64,000 nucleotides of DNA, taken from positions 1 to 64,000 of the forward strand of contig JANQNX010000014.1 in NCBI GenBank assembly GCA_028279365.1. Reading direction: 5' to 3'. Under the pieces are notes generated by a model, which saw only the letters and a list, made by a program, of their open reading frames with translations, made no database searches and had not been told where the DNA came from. The position numbers and the translations under genes are program-made. The stretch comes from Gammaproteobacteria bacterium. GTDB lineage: Bacteria; Pseudomonadota; Gammaproteobacteria; Eutrophobiales; Eutrophobiaceae. Of the stretch, positions 44,518 through 53,168 are shown piece by piece (positions within the stretch are counted from its first letter, which is position 1; every line of letters begins with the position of its first letter).

Positions 44518-45000
44518 TTAATCGCGAAAATTATTGAATTGCAGCGGTAAGTCGTACTTTGCTTCTTTGATCAAGCTGATCGCCTGTTGCAGATCATCGC
44601 GTTTCTTGCCGCTGATGCGAACCTGTTCGCCCTGAATGCTAGCCTGAATCTTCATTTTGCTGTCCTTGATTGATTTGACAAGCTTGCGCGCCAGTTCTTT
44701 ATCGATGCCTTGCCTGATATCGATAGATTGTGTCGCCTGATTATGGTTTTCAATAATGTCCTTGTAGTCCAGGCAGCGAATATCAATACCGCGTTTGGAT
44801 AATTTATTCTCAAGTATGTCGTGTATCTGCTTTACCTGAAATTCAGAAGAGGAACGAATAGTAAGACTGTCCTGGGTATGTTCTATTTTTGAATCTGTTC
44901 CTTTAAAGTCAAAGCGGTTTGAAATTTCACGATTAGCTTGATCAATGGCATTGGTTAATTCATGTTGATCAATTTCTGACACAACATCAAATGATGGCAC
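44518..45000 (-). CDS. yajQ: YajQ-family nucleotide-binding protein
   Basis: A 160-aa cytoplasmic protein; YajQ homologues bind nucleotides, and in Xanthomonas cyclic di-GMP. The family start PSFDVVSEIDQHELTNAIDQA, NRFDFKGTDSKIE and the ending LPLQFNNFRD are all present. It starts 17 nt after the DUF3301 gene. Confidence 0.95.
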   Translation of the reverse strand: MPSFDVVSEIDQHELTNAIDQANREISNRFDFKGTDSKIEHTQDSLTIRSSSEFQVKQIHDILENKLSKRGIDIRCLDYKDIIENHNQATQSIDIRQGIDKELARKLVKSIKDSKMKIQASIQGEQVRISGKKRDDLQQAISLIKEAKYDLPLQFNNFRD

Positions 45001-45017
45001 GATACCCCTCCGTTACA

Positions 45018-45362
45018 TTAATGAATATTATCTGACTCATCGCGACTCTCTATAATGTTACCATTAGGATGATCCAGGTGAATTGAATAGAGCTGATGGC
45101 CAATTAAATTTGCCGTGCCATTATACCTGCTGTAGCCATCCAGGCTAAATTCAAAATGATACTGTCTGAGTAGTGTGATTGTCCCGCGATCATTGCGCCC
45201 CGGGCGTAAAGATGACAATGCTACCGTTTCGTCAAGAAACTGGTAATGATAGTTTTTACAATAACGTCTCGACTCGCTAACAGCAATTTCGCGGGCGCGC
45301 ATACTATCTTGCCAGAACCAGACAACCAGGCCGAGTATGATAAGTAACAATAAAGAATTCAT
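45018..45362 (-). CDS. DUF3301 domain membrane-anchored protein
   Basis: A 114-aa protein with one N-terminal membrane helix (LLLLIILGLVVWFW) and a small cytoplasmic domain: ARRYC-like ESRRYCKNYHYQFLDETVAL and RRYHFEFS-like LRQYHFEFSLDGYSRYNG. These are the hallmarks of DUF3301, function unknown. It starts 3 nt after the apbE stop. Confidence 0.88.
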   Translation of the reverse strand: MNSLLLLIILGLVVWFWQDSMRAREIAVSESRRYCKNYHYQFLDETVALSSLRPGRNDRGTITLLRQYHFEFSLDGYSRYNGTANLIGHQLYSIHLDHPNGNIIESRDESDNIH

Positions 45363-45365
45363 TGA

Positions 45366-46367
45366 CTAGTTCAGGTAAGGTTTAAAGGCATCATTGTATT
45401 GTTGTTCAAATCCATGTTCATTTTTAATAAGCATGAAGATCGGCATCGCCAGTGTATCGGCAAGCTCCATGGTTTTTTCCGGTCCCATTACCATAAACGC
45501 AGTTGCCATTGCATCAGCGCGCATACATGACTCGTGTAATACGGTAACGGATGCCAGACCATGTGTTACCGGTCTGCCTGTTGTTGGATCAATCGTGTGT
45601 GAATAACGTATACCATTTTCCTCAAAATAATTTCGGTAGTCGCCTGAGGTTGCCATCGACATCGCGTTTAAATTAACAATGCGCTGTATTGAGCGTGAAT
45701 AGGGATCAGGTTGTTCAATCGCGATGCGCCATGGACTACCATGATGATTGTTTCCCTTGGCCCTGACTTCACCGCCGATGTCGATCAGGTAATGTTCGAC
45801 GTTGATTGAATCCATATAAACAGCAAGCTTGTCGACGGCATAACCTTTAGCGATGGCGGACAGATCAACGTATATCTCTGATACGGTTTTTGTAACCGTC
45901 GAGCGCTCGTGATCAAATGATAGTTTTTGATAGCCGGTAAATGCTTTTACCTGATTAATGGTATTGTCATCAGGTACCGTATTTTTTTTTGCCGGTTTGT
46001 TCGCTCCGAACCCCCACAAATTAACCAACGGCCCTACCGTCACGTCAAAGGCGCCATCGGTTAACTGGCTAATCTCATTTGCCGTTTCCATTACCAGAAA
46101 CAATTCGCTGGATAGGGTAATTGGCAAGGGGAGGTTGACCCGATTGAATAGCGACAGTTCAGAGTCGGCAATGTAAGTGGACATATGCTCATTAATCTCA
46201 AGCAAAATACTGTCAATTCTCTCATGGATCTTTATCGGTTGCTTATCGACAGTTCTCGGGTCGTAACTGATATGATAAGTGGTTCCCATTGTTTGGCCGG
46301 AAAACTGCAGATATTGAACATCCGTTTGGCTACACGCGTTGAGTAATATCAACAATATAAACAACAC
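45366..46367 (-). CDS. apbE: FAD:protein FMN transferase (ApbE lipoprotein)
   Basis: A 333-aa periplasmic lipoprotein that attaches FMN covalently to Thr of flavoproteins, for example Na+-NQR or RNF subunits. Lipobox LNAC with Cys12. Family motifs: GTTYHISYD, GAFDVTVGPLVNLWGFG, DLSAIAKGYAVD (FAD binding), YLIDIGGEVRAKG, SMATSGDYRNYFEENG and SHTIDPTTGRPV, with metal-binding Asp in CMRADAMATAFMVMG. First gene of a four-gene run. No NQR gene is in the window. Confidence 0.95.
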   Translation of the reverse strand: MLFILLILLNACSQTDVQYLQFSGQTMGTTYHISYDPRTVDKQPIKIHERIDSILLEINEHMSTYIADSELSLFNRVNLPLPITLSSELFLVMETANEISQLTDGAFDVTVGPLVNLWGFGANKPAKKNTVPDDNTINQVKAFTGYQKLSFDHERSTVTKTVSEIYVDLSAIAKGYAVDKLAVYMDSINVEHYLIDIGGEVRAKGNNHHGSPWRIAIEQPDPYSRSIQRIVNLNAMSMATSGDYRNYFEENGIRYSHTIDPTTGRPVTHGLASVTVLHESCMRADAMATAFMVMGPEKTMELADTLAMPIFMLIKNEHGFEQQYNDAFKPYLN

Positions 46368-46630
46368 GAGTCGATGTTGGGGGTGATGACAATGTAGTTT
46401 GTTGTCAGAGATGGCCTTAGATCCAGAAATTACAGGTAAGCTAATTATAGACAGCTTGTGTTACGAAACGAATGTTAGTTGCTGTCATTAGTAACAAGAT
46501 AAGCTTGTTTAGAGACCCAATCGCCGACAGGAAAGCGCAAGTCTGGATTAATTTAATCAAATGGACGTTACTTAAACACAATAACTTGCCAGATGATCAG
46601 ACGGTTTGTTGCTGATTAAATCGCGTTTTA

Positions 46631-48472
46631 TCAGTGCGATTGTCTGACGCCATAAAGCTTTGAGTAGAGCCCGTCTTGTGATAACAGTTGTCCGTGGGTG
46701 CCTTGTTCTCCAATTTGCCCCGCTTCAAATACATAGACATGTTTTGCTTGTTTTATCGCACTTAAACGGTGTGCCACGATGATAGTCGTTTTTTGTTCCA
46801 GGAAATCTGCCAGCGCTTCATGTAAATGATATTCGGTCTCTGCGTCCAATGCCGATGTCGCTTCATCCAGTATCACGACTTTAGGATCGCTTAATACCAT
46901 ACGCGCAATGGCGAGTCGCTGTCGTTGACCGCCGGATAGTCGAACACCCTGACGACCCACTATCGTATCAAGTTGATCTGGCATCGCCTCAACTGTCTGT
47001 CTTAACTGTGCGATCTCCAATGCCTGCCATAATTGTTTATCATCCAGCTCGCGACCCAGGGTCAGGTTAATACGTACACTGTCGTTAAACAGTGCCGGGT
47101 GTTGCAATACAGTGGCAACGTTTTCTCTTACAACATCAAGACCGATACGTGATATTGATTCGCCGTTGTAACAAATATCGCCTCGTTTACTTGGGTATAA
47201 GCCAACCAATACCTGCACTAATGTTGATTTACCGCCGCCGCTTGCACCGACCAGTGCAACCTTTTCACCCGCATCGATATGCAGGTCGATCCCATTTAGT
47301 ACGTCCGGACCATCGCCATAAGCAAAATGCAGATCTGATATATTGATATCAACCGTATGATTATTTTCAAATGGGTTGACGATATGCGGATAGTCCGGCT
47401 CCTGATTCAGTCTTGTCAATTCATTGATGCGTGATAATGCTGCCTTGGCACTATAAAACGCATACTGAATATTCAGTATTTCCTGCACCGGTCCCATCAT
47501 GAACCAGAGGTAACCAAAGACAGCAAACATTTGTCCAATGGTTAAACCAGAATAGATCACCATGATCATCGAAACGGCGCGAAAAATGTCGAAGCCAAAT
47601 AAAAATATCAGAAAGCTCAAGCGATTCGCTGCGTCACTCTTCCACGCGAACGCAGTGCCGTGCTCCTTGACATGTCTTGCCTGTTCGATGATGCGTGCAA
47701 GATAATGTTTTTCACGATTGCTGGCACGGATTTGATGAATCGATTCCAGGGTTTCGGTCAGGGATTGTTGAAATACACCGAATGCCGAGTTTTCTTCACG
47801 CTTGAGTTCCTTGACGCGTTTGCCTAATACGGTGGTGAAATAGATAACTACCGGATTAGCAAACAAAATCAGCAAAGCGATTTGCCAATGCATGATCAAC
47901 AGGATAATGGCAACACCAATGATGGATAAGACTGCGATCAACAATTTGCTGATGGTCGTGCCGACAAAATCATCGACCGTTGTCAGGTCGGTAACAAAAT
48001 ACGAGGCAACGGTGCCACTACCCAGTGTTTCGTATTCAGACATGGAAACCTGATTCAGACGTGCCAGTAATTGGCTGCGAATACGAAAAATCACGTCTTT
48101 GGCAATAATTGTGAATTGCCGTGTTTGGTAGACATTAAGTAATAATGCGATAAGTCGAAGTACCAGCGTCAGTAGCATGATACAAACAATATAAAGAGCC
48201 GGACTATGCCAATTCTCGGGCGTGATTTGATTAATCGTACTGACGACGACCGCGGGTTGATTTAATAATACTTCGTCAACTAATAGCGGTAATAGTAGCG
48301 GTACCGGCACACTTGCCAGGGTCGCCAGTACCGCAATGATATTTGCCAGGATTAACTGTTGCTTATGTTCCTTGGCGATGTTGAGTATGTACTGCCAGGT
48401 ATACGCCTCATTGGGTTCCTCGTGGTTTTCCAGTTTCGCTTTTGGTTTATCCGTCTCAATAATACTTGCCAT
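46631..48472 (-). CDS. ABC exporter with fused permease and ATPase domains
   Basis: A 613-aa half-transporter of the type IV (MsbA-like) exporter fold. Six membrane helices at about 35-330 with coupling helices, then an ATPase: Walker A GASGGGKSTLV, Q-loop ATVLQHPALFNDS, signature RLSGGQRQRLAIAR, Walker B VVILDEATSALD and His-switch IIVAHRLSAI. It should act as a homodimer; the substrate (lipid, drug or peptide) cannot be told. No peptidase C39 domain and no adaptor genes adjacent, so it is not an obvious type I secretion ATPase for the adhesin cassette. Confidence 0.92.
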   Translation of the reverse strand: MASIIETDKPKAKLENHEEPNEAYTWQYILNIAKEHKQQLILANIIAVLATLASVPVPLLLPLLVDEVLLNQPAVVVSTINQITPENWHSPALYIVCIMLLTLVLRLIALLLNVYQTRQFTIIAKDVIFRIRSQLLARLNQVSMSEYETLGSGTVASYFVTDLTTVDDFVGTTISKLLIAVLSIIGVAIILLIMHWQIALLILFANPVVIYFTTVLGKRVKELKREENSAFGVFQQSLTETLESIHQIRASNREKHYLARIIEQARHVKEHGTAFAWKSDAANRLSFLIFLFGFDIFRAVSMIMVIYSGLTIGQMFAVFGYLWFMMGPVQEILNIQYAFYSAKAALSRINELTRLNQEPDYPHIVNPFENNHTVDINISDLHFAYGDGPDVLNGIDLHIDAGEKVALVGASGGGKSTLVQVLVGLYPSKRGDICYNGESISRIGLDVVRENVATVLQHPALFNDSVRINLTLGRELDDKQLWQALEIAQLRQTVEAMPDQLDTIVGRQGVRLSGGQRQRLAIARMVLSDPKVVILDEATSALDAETEYHLHEALADFLEQKTTIIVAHRLSAIKQAKHVYVFEAGQIGEQGTHGQLLSQDGLYSKLYGVRQSH

Positions 48473-48491
48473 CTGTTTACATCAATGTTGA

Positions 48492-49490
48492 TTAATCGGG
48501 TCGCCAGTCAAGTGGCGCTTCATCCAGTAATGCTGATTGCTCTCGCAATGCGAGAACATGATCTTCCCAGTAACGCTGCGTATTAAAATAGGGGAAGGCA
48601 ATGGGAAATGCCGGGTCGTCCCAACGCGCCGCTAACCAGGCGGAGTAGTGAATGATACGCAAAGATCGTAATGCTTCAATCAAATGCAGTTCACGTGGAT
48701 CAAACTCTCTAAACTCAATATAGCCATCTAATATATCGTATAACCTGGCTGTCATGTATTGCCGATCGCCGGACAGAAACATCCATATGTCCTGTACAGT
48801 GGGCCCGGTTCGGGCATCGTCAAAATCAACGACATAGAATTGGTCATCTCGTGTTAAAACATTGCCGTGATGGCAGTCACCATGTAAACGAATCGTCCTT
48901 ATGTCGCCGGCCTTGTCAAATGCAGTGGTTATACGTTTTATCAGGTCTTCAATGACACTGCTGTAGGAAGCCAGCAAGTCCATTGGAATAAAATCATGTT
49001 GTAGTAAATATTCCGATGGTTGTTTCGCAAATGCTTCAATGCTAATAGTAGGTCGATGTTCAAATGATGTGGCATCGCCGATGTTATGAATACGCGCGAG
49101 AATTCTGCCCAGCTGTAGCAAATGTTCAGGGTTATCTAACTCCGGCGCGTAGCCACCAAAGCGTGGATAGATTGCAAAGCGATAGCCTTCAAACTCAAAC
49201 AGGGTTTGCTTATTAATCGAGATTGGCGCTACCACAGGAATCTCGGCATCAAGTAATTCCCGGGTAAAATCATGCTCTTCCTGAATCATCTGATTGCTCC
49301 ATCTTTCCGGCCGGTAAAATTTGACGATGATCGGTTCAGCTGCTTCGATTCCAACCTGATAAACCCGATTTTCATAACTATTTAGTGCCAGAATGCGGTG
49401 ATCAGATAAGTAACCGAGTGACTCAACCGCGCTAATAATGGTATCCGGATCCAGTTCGTTATAGTGTTGCTTAGCGCCTAATTCAGTCAT
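48492..49490 (-). CDS. srkA: Stress response Ser/Thr kinase SrkA (YihE)
   Basis: A 332-aa kinase of the choline/aminoglycoside kinase-like fold that counteracts toxin-driven death under stress in E. coli. Close agreement with E. coli SrkA: ALNSYENRVYQVG, VKFYRPERWSNQMIQEEHDF, RLHGDCHHGNVL (catalytic loop with Asp), FYVVDFDDARTGPTVQDIW (metal-binding DFD) and YYSAW-like IIHYSAWLAARWDDPAFP. The ATG at 49490 (MTELGAKQ) fits the family length; the frame extends to 49553 without homology. Confidence 0.93.
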   Translation of the reverse strand: MTELGAKQHYNELDPDTIISAVESLGYLSDHRILALNSYENRVYQVGIEAAEPIIVKFYRPERWSNQMIQEEHDFTRELLDAEIPVVAPISINKQTLFEFEGYRFAIYPRFGGYAPELDNPEHLLQLGRILARIHNIGDATSFEHRPTISIEAFAKQPSEYLLQHDFIPMDLLASYSSVIEDLIKRITTAFDKAGDIRTIRLHGDCHHGNVLTRDDQFYVVDFDDARTGPTVQDIWMFLSGDRQYMTARLYDILDGYIEFREFDPRELHLIEALRSLRIIHYSAWLAARWDDPAFPIAFPYFNTQRYWEDHVLALREQSALLDEAPLDWRPD

Positions 49491-49630
49491 CGCAGCAGAG
49501 TGTAACAGAAGTTCAGACCGATAATATGACTGGCAGGAACAGAATAATTGCATTGCCTTAACTATAAAAATCCACTATTAAAGGCTAAGCTGCAATGAAT
49601 AGTTGTAATACTATCTTGTGACAATGTGCT

Positions 49631-50875
49631 ATGAGTGCCCAGTTTGACATAATTACTCGAGATGCCAGTGCCGGCGATATTGAGGCGCAACTGCAACTGG
49701 CCGAACTATTTGAAAATGGTATTGGTGTGCCGTTGGATTATGGGCAGGCTGCCAACTGGTATAAACAGGCTGCTGCTCAGGACTCAACCGCTGCACAATC
49801 CAAACTCGGGCAGATGTATTTACGTGGTATCGGTGTTCCGGAAGATATCCAGCAAGCGGCAGACTATCTACAACATGCCGCAAACAAAAATGACGCGACT
49901 GCCCAGGCCAACTTTGCCTGGTGTTTTCAACATGGTCTTGGTGTACAGCAGGATTACGATCAGGCATTTCAGTGGTATTTAAAATCGGCTGAACAGGGAC
50001 ATGCTGGTGCACGTTATAACCTTGCGTATATGTATTCCAAGGGTATTGGCACAGAAAAAAATAATAAAGCTGCGCTGGAATGGTATCTACGCGCTGCCAA
50101 GCAGGGACATATGAAAGCGCAGTTAAATGTCGGTTTGATGTATGCCCGGGGTGAGGGAACCGGTAATGATGAAACCGAAGCCGCGCGCTGGTATCAAGAA
50201 GCCGCCAATCAGGGTTACGCCAAGGCGCAATATAATCTGGCATTAATGTATGGTGCCGGTATTGGTGTTGAGCAGGATGATGAGCAGGCGTTCAAGCTAC
50301 ATAGTCTTGCTGCCGAGCAAGGTTATGCGCGAGCACAATATAATATTGGGTTATTTTATGTGAACGGTCTGGGTATCGAGCAGGACTATGACAAGGCCGT
50401 CAAGTGTTTTCGTCTCGCTGCCAAACAGGGTTATCCCAAAGCCAATTATCAACTAGGTAAATTATTTGCCTATGGTAGAGGTATGCCAATCAACGAGATT
50501 GAGGCGGTAAAATATTATCGGCTGTCGGCTGAAGCAGGGTATGCCAAGGCCCAATATCGGCTGGGCCATCTTTATGTCGATGGACATGGTGTGACAGCCG
50601 ATGAGGCAATAGCCTGCCAATGGTTTCTTAAATCTGCCAAACGCGGCTTTAAAAAGGCGCAACACATGATCGGGATTCGCTATGCCAAAGGCCTCGGTGT
50701 TGAGAGAGACTACAAACAGGCCTATGCCTGGTTATCACTGGCGCTGGAGCAAGATAATGACGCGAACATCGAACATGCCTTGTCGAGGGTTAAGGAAAAA
50801 TTATCGGAATCAGAACAGGCGGAAGCAAAAGTACAGGCCAGTGTGTTTAGCCAGGGCTATCAGCGCGGTAATTAA
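49631..50875 (+). CDS. Sel1-like repeat protein (cytoplasmic)
   Basis: A 414-aa protein made almost wholly of about ten Sel1-like repeats of 36 residues with the pattern AxxWYxxAAxQGxAxAQxxLGxMYxxGxGVxxD, for example AKAQYNLALMYGAGIGVEQD. It has no signal peptide, unlike the protein at 12935. Likely a protein-interaction scaffold; partner unknown. Its last four bases overlap the end of the convergent mltF gene. Confidence 0.9.
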   Translation: MSAQFDIITRDASAGDIEAQLQLAELFENGIGVPLDYGQAANWYKQAAAQDSTAAQSKLGQMYLRGIGVPEDIQQAADYLQHAANKNDATAQANFAWCFQHGLGVQQDYDQAFQWYLKSAEQGHAGARYNLAYMYSKGIGTEKNNKAALEWYLRAAKQGHMKAQLNVGLMYARGEGTGNDETEAARWYQEAANQGYAKAQYNLALMYGAGIGVEQDDEQAFKLHSLAAEQGYARAQYNIGLFYVNGLGIEQDYDKAVKCFRLAAKQGYPKANYQLGKLFAYGRGMPINEIEAVKYYRLSAEAGYAKAQYRLGHLYVDGHGVTADEAIACQWFLKSAKRGFKKAQHMIGIRYAKGLGVERDYKQAYAWLSLALEQDNDANIEHALSRVKEKLSESEQAEAKVQASVFSQGYQRGN

Positions 50876-52299
50876 AGTATCGGTGAACTAAGTGTTAGTT
50901 TGTCGACCTCAATCGGTTTGTCCAGTTTTTCCAATAATTCTTCCTGCTGATACAGACGTAAAATATCAAAATAACGGTGTATCTTTCTGACAAATGCGAC
51001 CGGTTCTTTGCCTCTGGCATAACCATGTCTGGTTGTCTGGTACCATTTTTTTTGACTCAATTTAGGCAGATGCGCAGCGACATCGATCCATAGGTTGGGA
51101 TTATCCCCTGCCTTTTGCGCTAACACACGCGCATCTTCAAGGTGACCCAACCCAACGTTATAGGATGCCAATGTCATCCAGGAGCGATCCGGTTCCTTGA
51201 CCGATTCGGGTAAGGATTGCTTGATGATGTTCAGGTATTTGGCACCGCCGTGGATGCTTTGCTCCGGGTCGAGCCGATCCTCTACACCGACACGTTTTGC
51301 GGTATCGTTAGTCAGCATCATCATGCCGCGTACACCGGTCACCGATCTTGCTTTGGGATCCCAATGCGATTCCTGGTAACTGACAGAGGCCAGAAAACGT
51401 TCATCAAATTCATACTGGCTGGCAGCGTCAACAAAGATTGGCCAGTATTCAGGCAGTTTTGATTCGATACGCTCAACAAAATATACGCTATCAATATAAT
51501 TAAACCGGTTTAAATGGTTGAAGTAGGTCAAGTTTAATCGTTCCAGTTGTTTGCCCGATTTATAATCATTGATGAATGCTAATAACGAAGCGCTCAATGA
51601 TGCATCACCATTTTTAAGCGTCAGCCAATGTGAGCTGCTTTGCGATGGCAAGGTAAACGCAATTTTTAATTCTGGATACAGATGTTGGTAATAGTTAAAT
51701 ACGTCTTCGTTGATGACGCTTAGCTTGATGTTATTCAGGTTTATCTGTTCCAGGATCTGCCGATTATTACTATCCGGCAGTTCTTTCCATTCCAGCGTAG
51801 GTAAATCCTGTCGCAGGGATTGTAATAACTGTGATGGCCGACTACCTTCAGCGACAACAAGCTGGTTGGCTGGCATCGTTTCAGCATCATCCGGCAGAAA
51901 ATTTTGTCTGTTACCGATAACGTACCAATGATTAGGGCGGTATGAACCAGCGATAGCGATGTTTTCATCAGCCAGGTACGGAACACTGCCGGATACGACA
52001 ACATGCACCTTGCCTTGTTTTAGCAATTGAATCAGTTCTGATAATTTACTGGCGCGAACGATATCAGTCTCAACGCCAAGAGAATCGGCATAACTGGATA
52101 TGATTTCATAATCCAGTCCACGAAATTGCGATTCGTCCGGGAAGTAAAGCGGTGGTGTGGCAATCATGCCAATGCGAAGGCTGCCATGTTGATGGACACG
52201 CTCCAGCTGACTCAGATTATCTGAACAACTGCTAATCAGGATCAAGAACAAGCCTAGTGCCAGGATTTTAATGGCGTGAGGAGTACTGCTGACAATCAT
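50872..52299 (-). CDS. mltF: Membrane-bound lytic murein transglycosylase F
   Basis: A 475-aa periplasmic enzyme that cleaves peptidoglycan glycan strands. N-terminal signal with lipobox-like SSCS (Cys25), a solute-binding-protein type 3 regulatory domain (about 35-265, LRIGMIATPPLYFPDESQFR, GLDYEIISSYADSLGV) and a lysozyme-like SLT domain (about 285-430) with the catalytic Glu in SVSYQESHWDPKARS and GVRGMMMLTNDTAKRVG. The order and length match MltF. Confidence 0.93.
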   Translation of the reverse strand: MIVSSTPHAIKILALGLFLILISSCSDNLSQLERVHQHGSLRIGMIATPPLYFPDESQFRGLDYEIISSYADSLGVETDIVRASKLSELIQLLKQGKVHVVVSGSVPYLADENIAIAGSYRPNHWYVIGNRQNFLPDDAETMPANQLVVAEGSRPSQLLQSLRQDLPTLEWKELPDSNNRQILEQINLNNIKLSVINEDVFNYYQHLYPELKIAFTLPSQSSSHWLTLKNGDASLSASLLAFINDYKSGKQLERLNLTYFNHLNRFNYIDSVYFVERIESKLPEYWPIFVDAASQYEFDERFLASVSYQESHWDPKARSVTGVRGMMMLTNDTAKRVGVEDRLDPEQSIHGGAKYLNIIKQSLPESVKEPDRSWMTLASYNVGLGHLEDARVLAQKAGDNPNLWIDVAAHLPKLSQKKWYQTTRHGYARGKEPVAFVRKIHRYFDILRLYQQEELLEKLDKPIEVDKLTLSSPIL

Positions 52300-52429
52300 A
52301 ATTTAGTGATTTTCCATTATTGTAGAAGTAATTGACAGCATTAATCCGGTTATAAATTTCGGGACTCTTAATTCTTTGCTGACTGGGTTATCATCTTACA
52401 GATTTCATTGTTAACAAAAGATATGACTT

Positions 52430-53113
52430 GTGCATGACGTGCAAACAATTCTGAACCGCATAGTTTTTATTATTTTACTGTTAGCCAGCAACAAAATGCT
52501 GGCGTTTGAAAATTATGATGAGATTGCGGTCAATACCTTCTGGAATGAACTGTATAGTGGTGGTGGCTGGTCGCTTTATTGTGGCTTCAAATTTACCAAT
52601 GCGCATGACCTCAGTGATGGACATCTGTTTGTAATCGAACAAATTTATCCGGTTAGTTGGATGCTACGTGCGTTGAATTGCGATAGTCGTATGCAATGTC
52701 GCAATGATAAAAACTCCCGCTATACCGTCATGGAAGCCGACATGCATAATCTCTATCCAGTCTGGCAGGATACGGATGTATTACGACGCGACACTTACTA
52801 TGGCATCATAGAAGGTGAAGATTGGCGTTATAAGGATTGTGATTTTGAAAGACGCGCCGGTATCACTGAACCACGCCCGATTGCGCGAGGCAATATTGCT
52901 CGCGCCATTTTCTATATGCACACACAGTATGGCGTGCCAATTGATGCCGGTATGTTGGATACATTAAAACGTTGGAACAGGGACGACCCGCCGAGTAATC
53001 AGGAAGTAAAACGCAATGATCGTATTGAAGAATTGCAAGGCAATCGTAACCGCTATATTGATAATCCTACCCTGGCTGAACAGCTTTCCAGTAAATGGCT
53101 CTCGACTCGTTAG
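52430..53113 (+). CDS. Endonuclease I (EndA/NucM) family protein with altered active site
   Basis: A 227-aa exported protein with signal-like N-terminus ending near MLAFE. The family layout is clear: WNELYSGGGWSLYCGFKF, the ADMHNLYPVW motif, EPRPIARGNIARAIFYM and RYIDNPTLAEQLSSKW. The catalytic motif, EHVVP in Vibrio Vvn and E. coli EndA, reads EQIYP here, so the general-base His is Gln. The downstream metal-binding Asn is also not in place (DTDVLRRDTYYG). It may be inactive as a nuclease or use other residues. It lies before the AddAB-like genes on the same strand. Confidence 0.82.
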   Translation: MHDVQTILNRIVFIILLLASNKMLAFENYDEIAVNTFWNELYSGGGWSLYCGFKFTNAHDLSDGHLFVIEQIYPVSWMLRALNCDSRMQCRNDKNSRYTVMEADMHNLYPVWQDTDVLRRDTYYGIIEGEDWRYKDCDFERRAGITEPRPIARGNIARAIFYMHTQYGVPIDAGMLDTLKRWNRDDPPSNQEVKRNDRIEELQGNRNRYIDNPTLAEQLSSKWLSTR

Positions 53114-53168
53114 TGAGCTAACATGCTTATAACGATTGACTTCAGCATGTTGCATTCACTTGTCAGGC

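Noticed and set aside
46631-48472. ABC exporter as the missing ATPase of the adhesin export cassette
   Set aside because: It is about 39 kb away, has no adaptor or C39 domain, and its neighbours are housekeeping genes.
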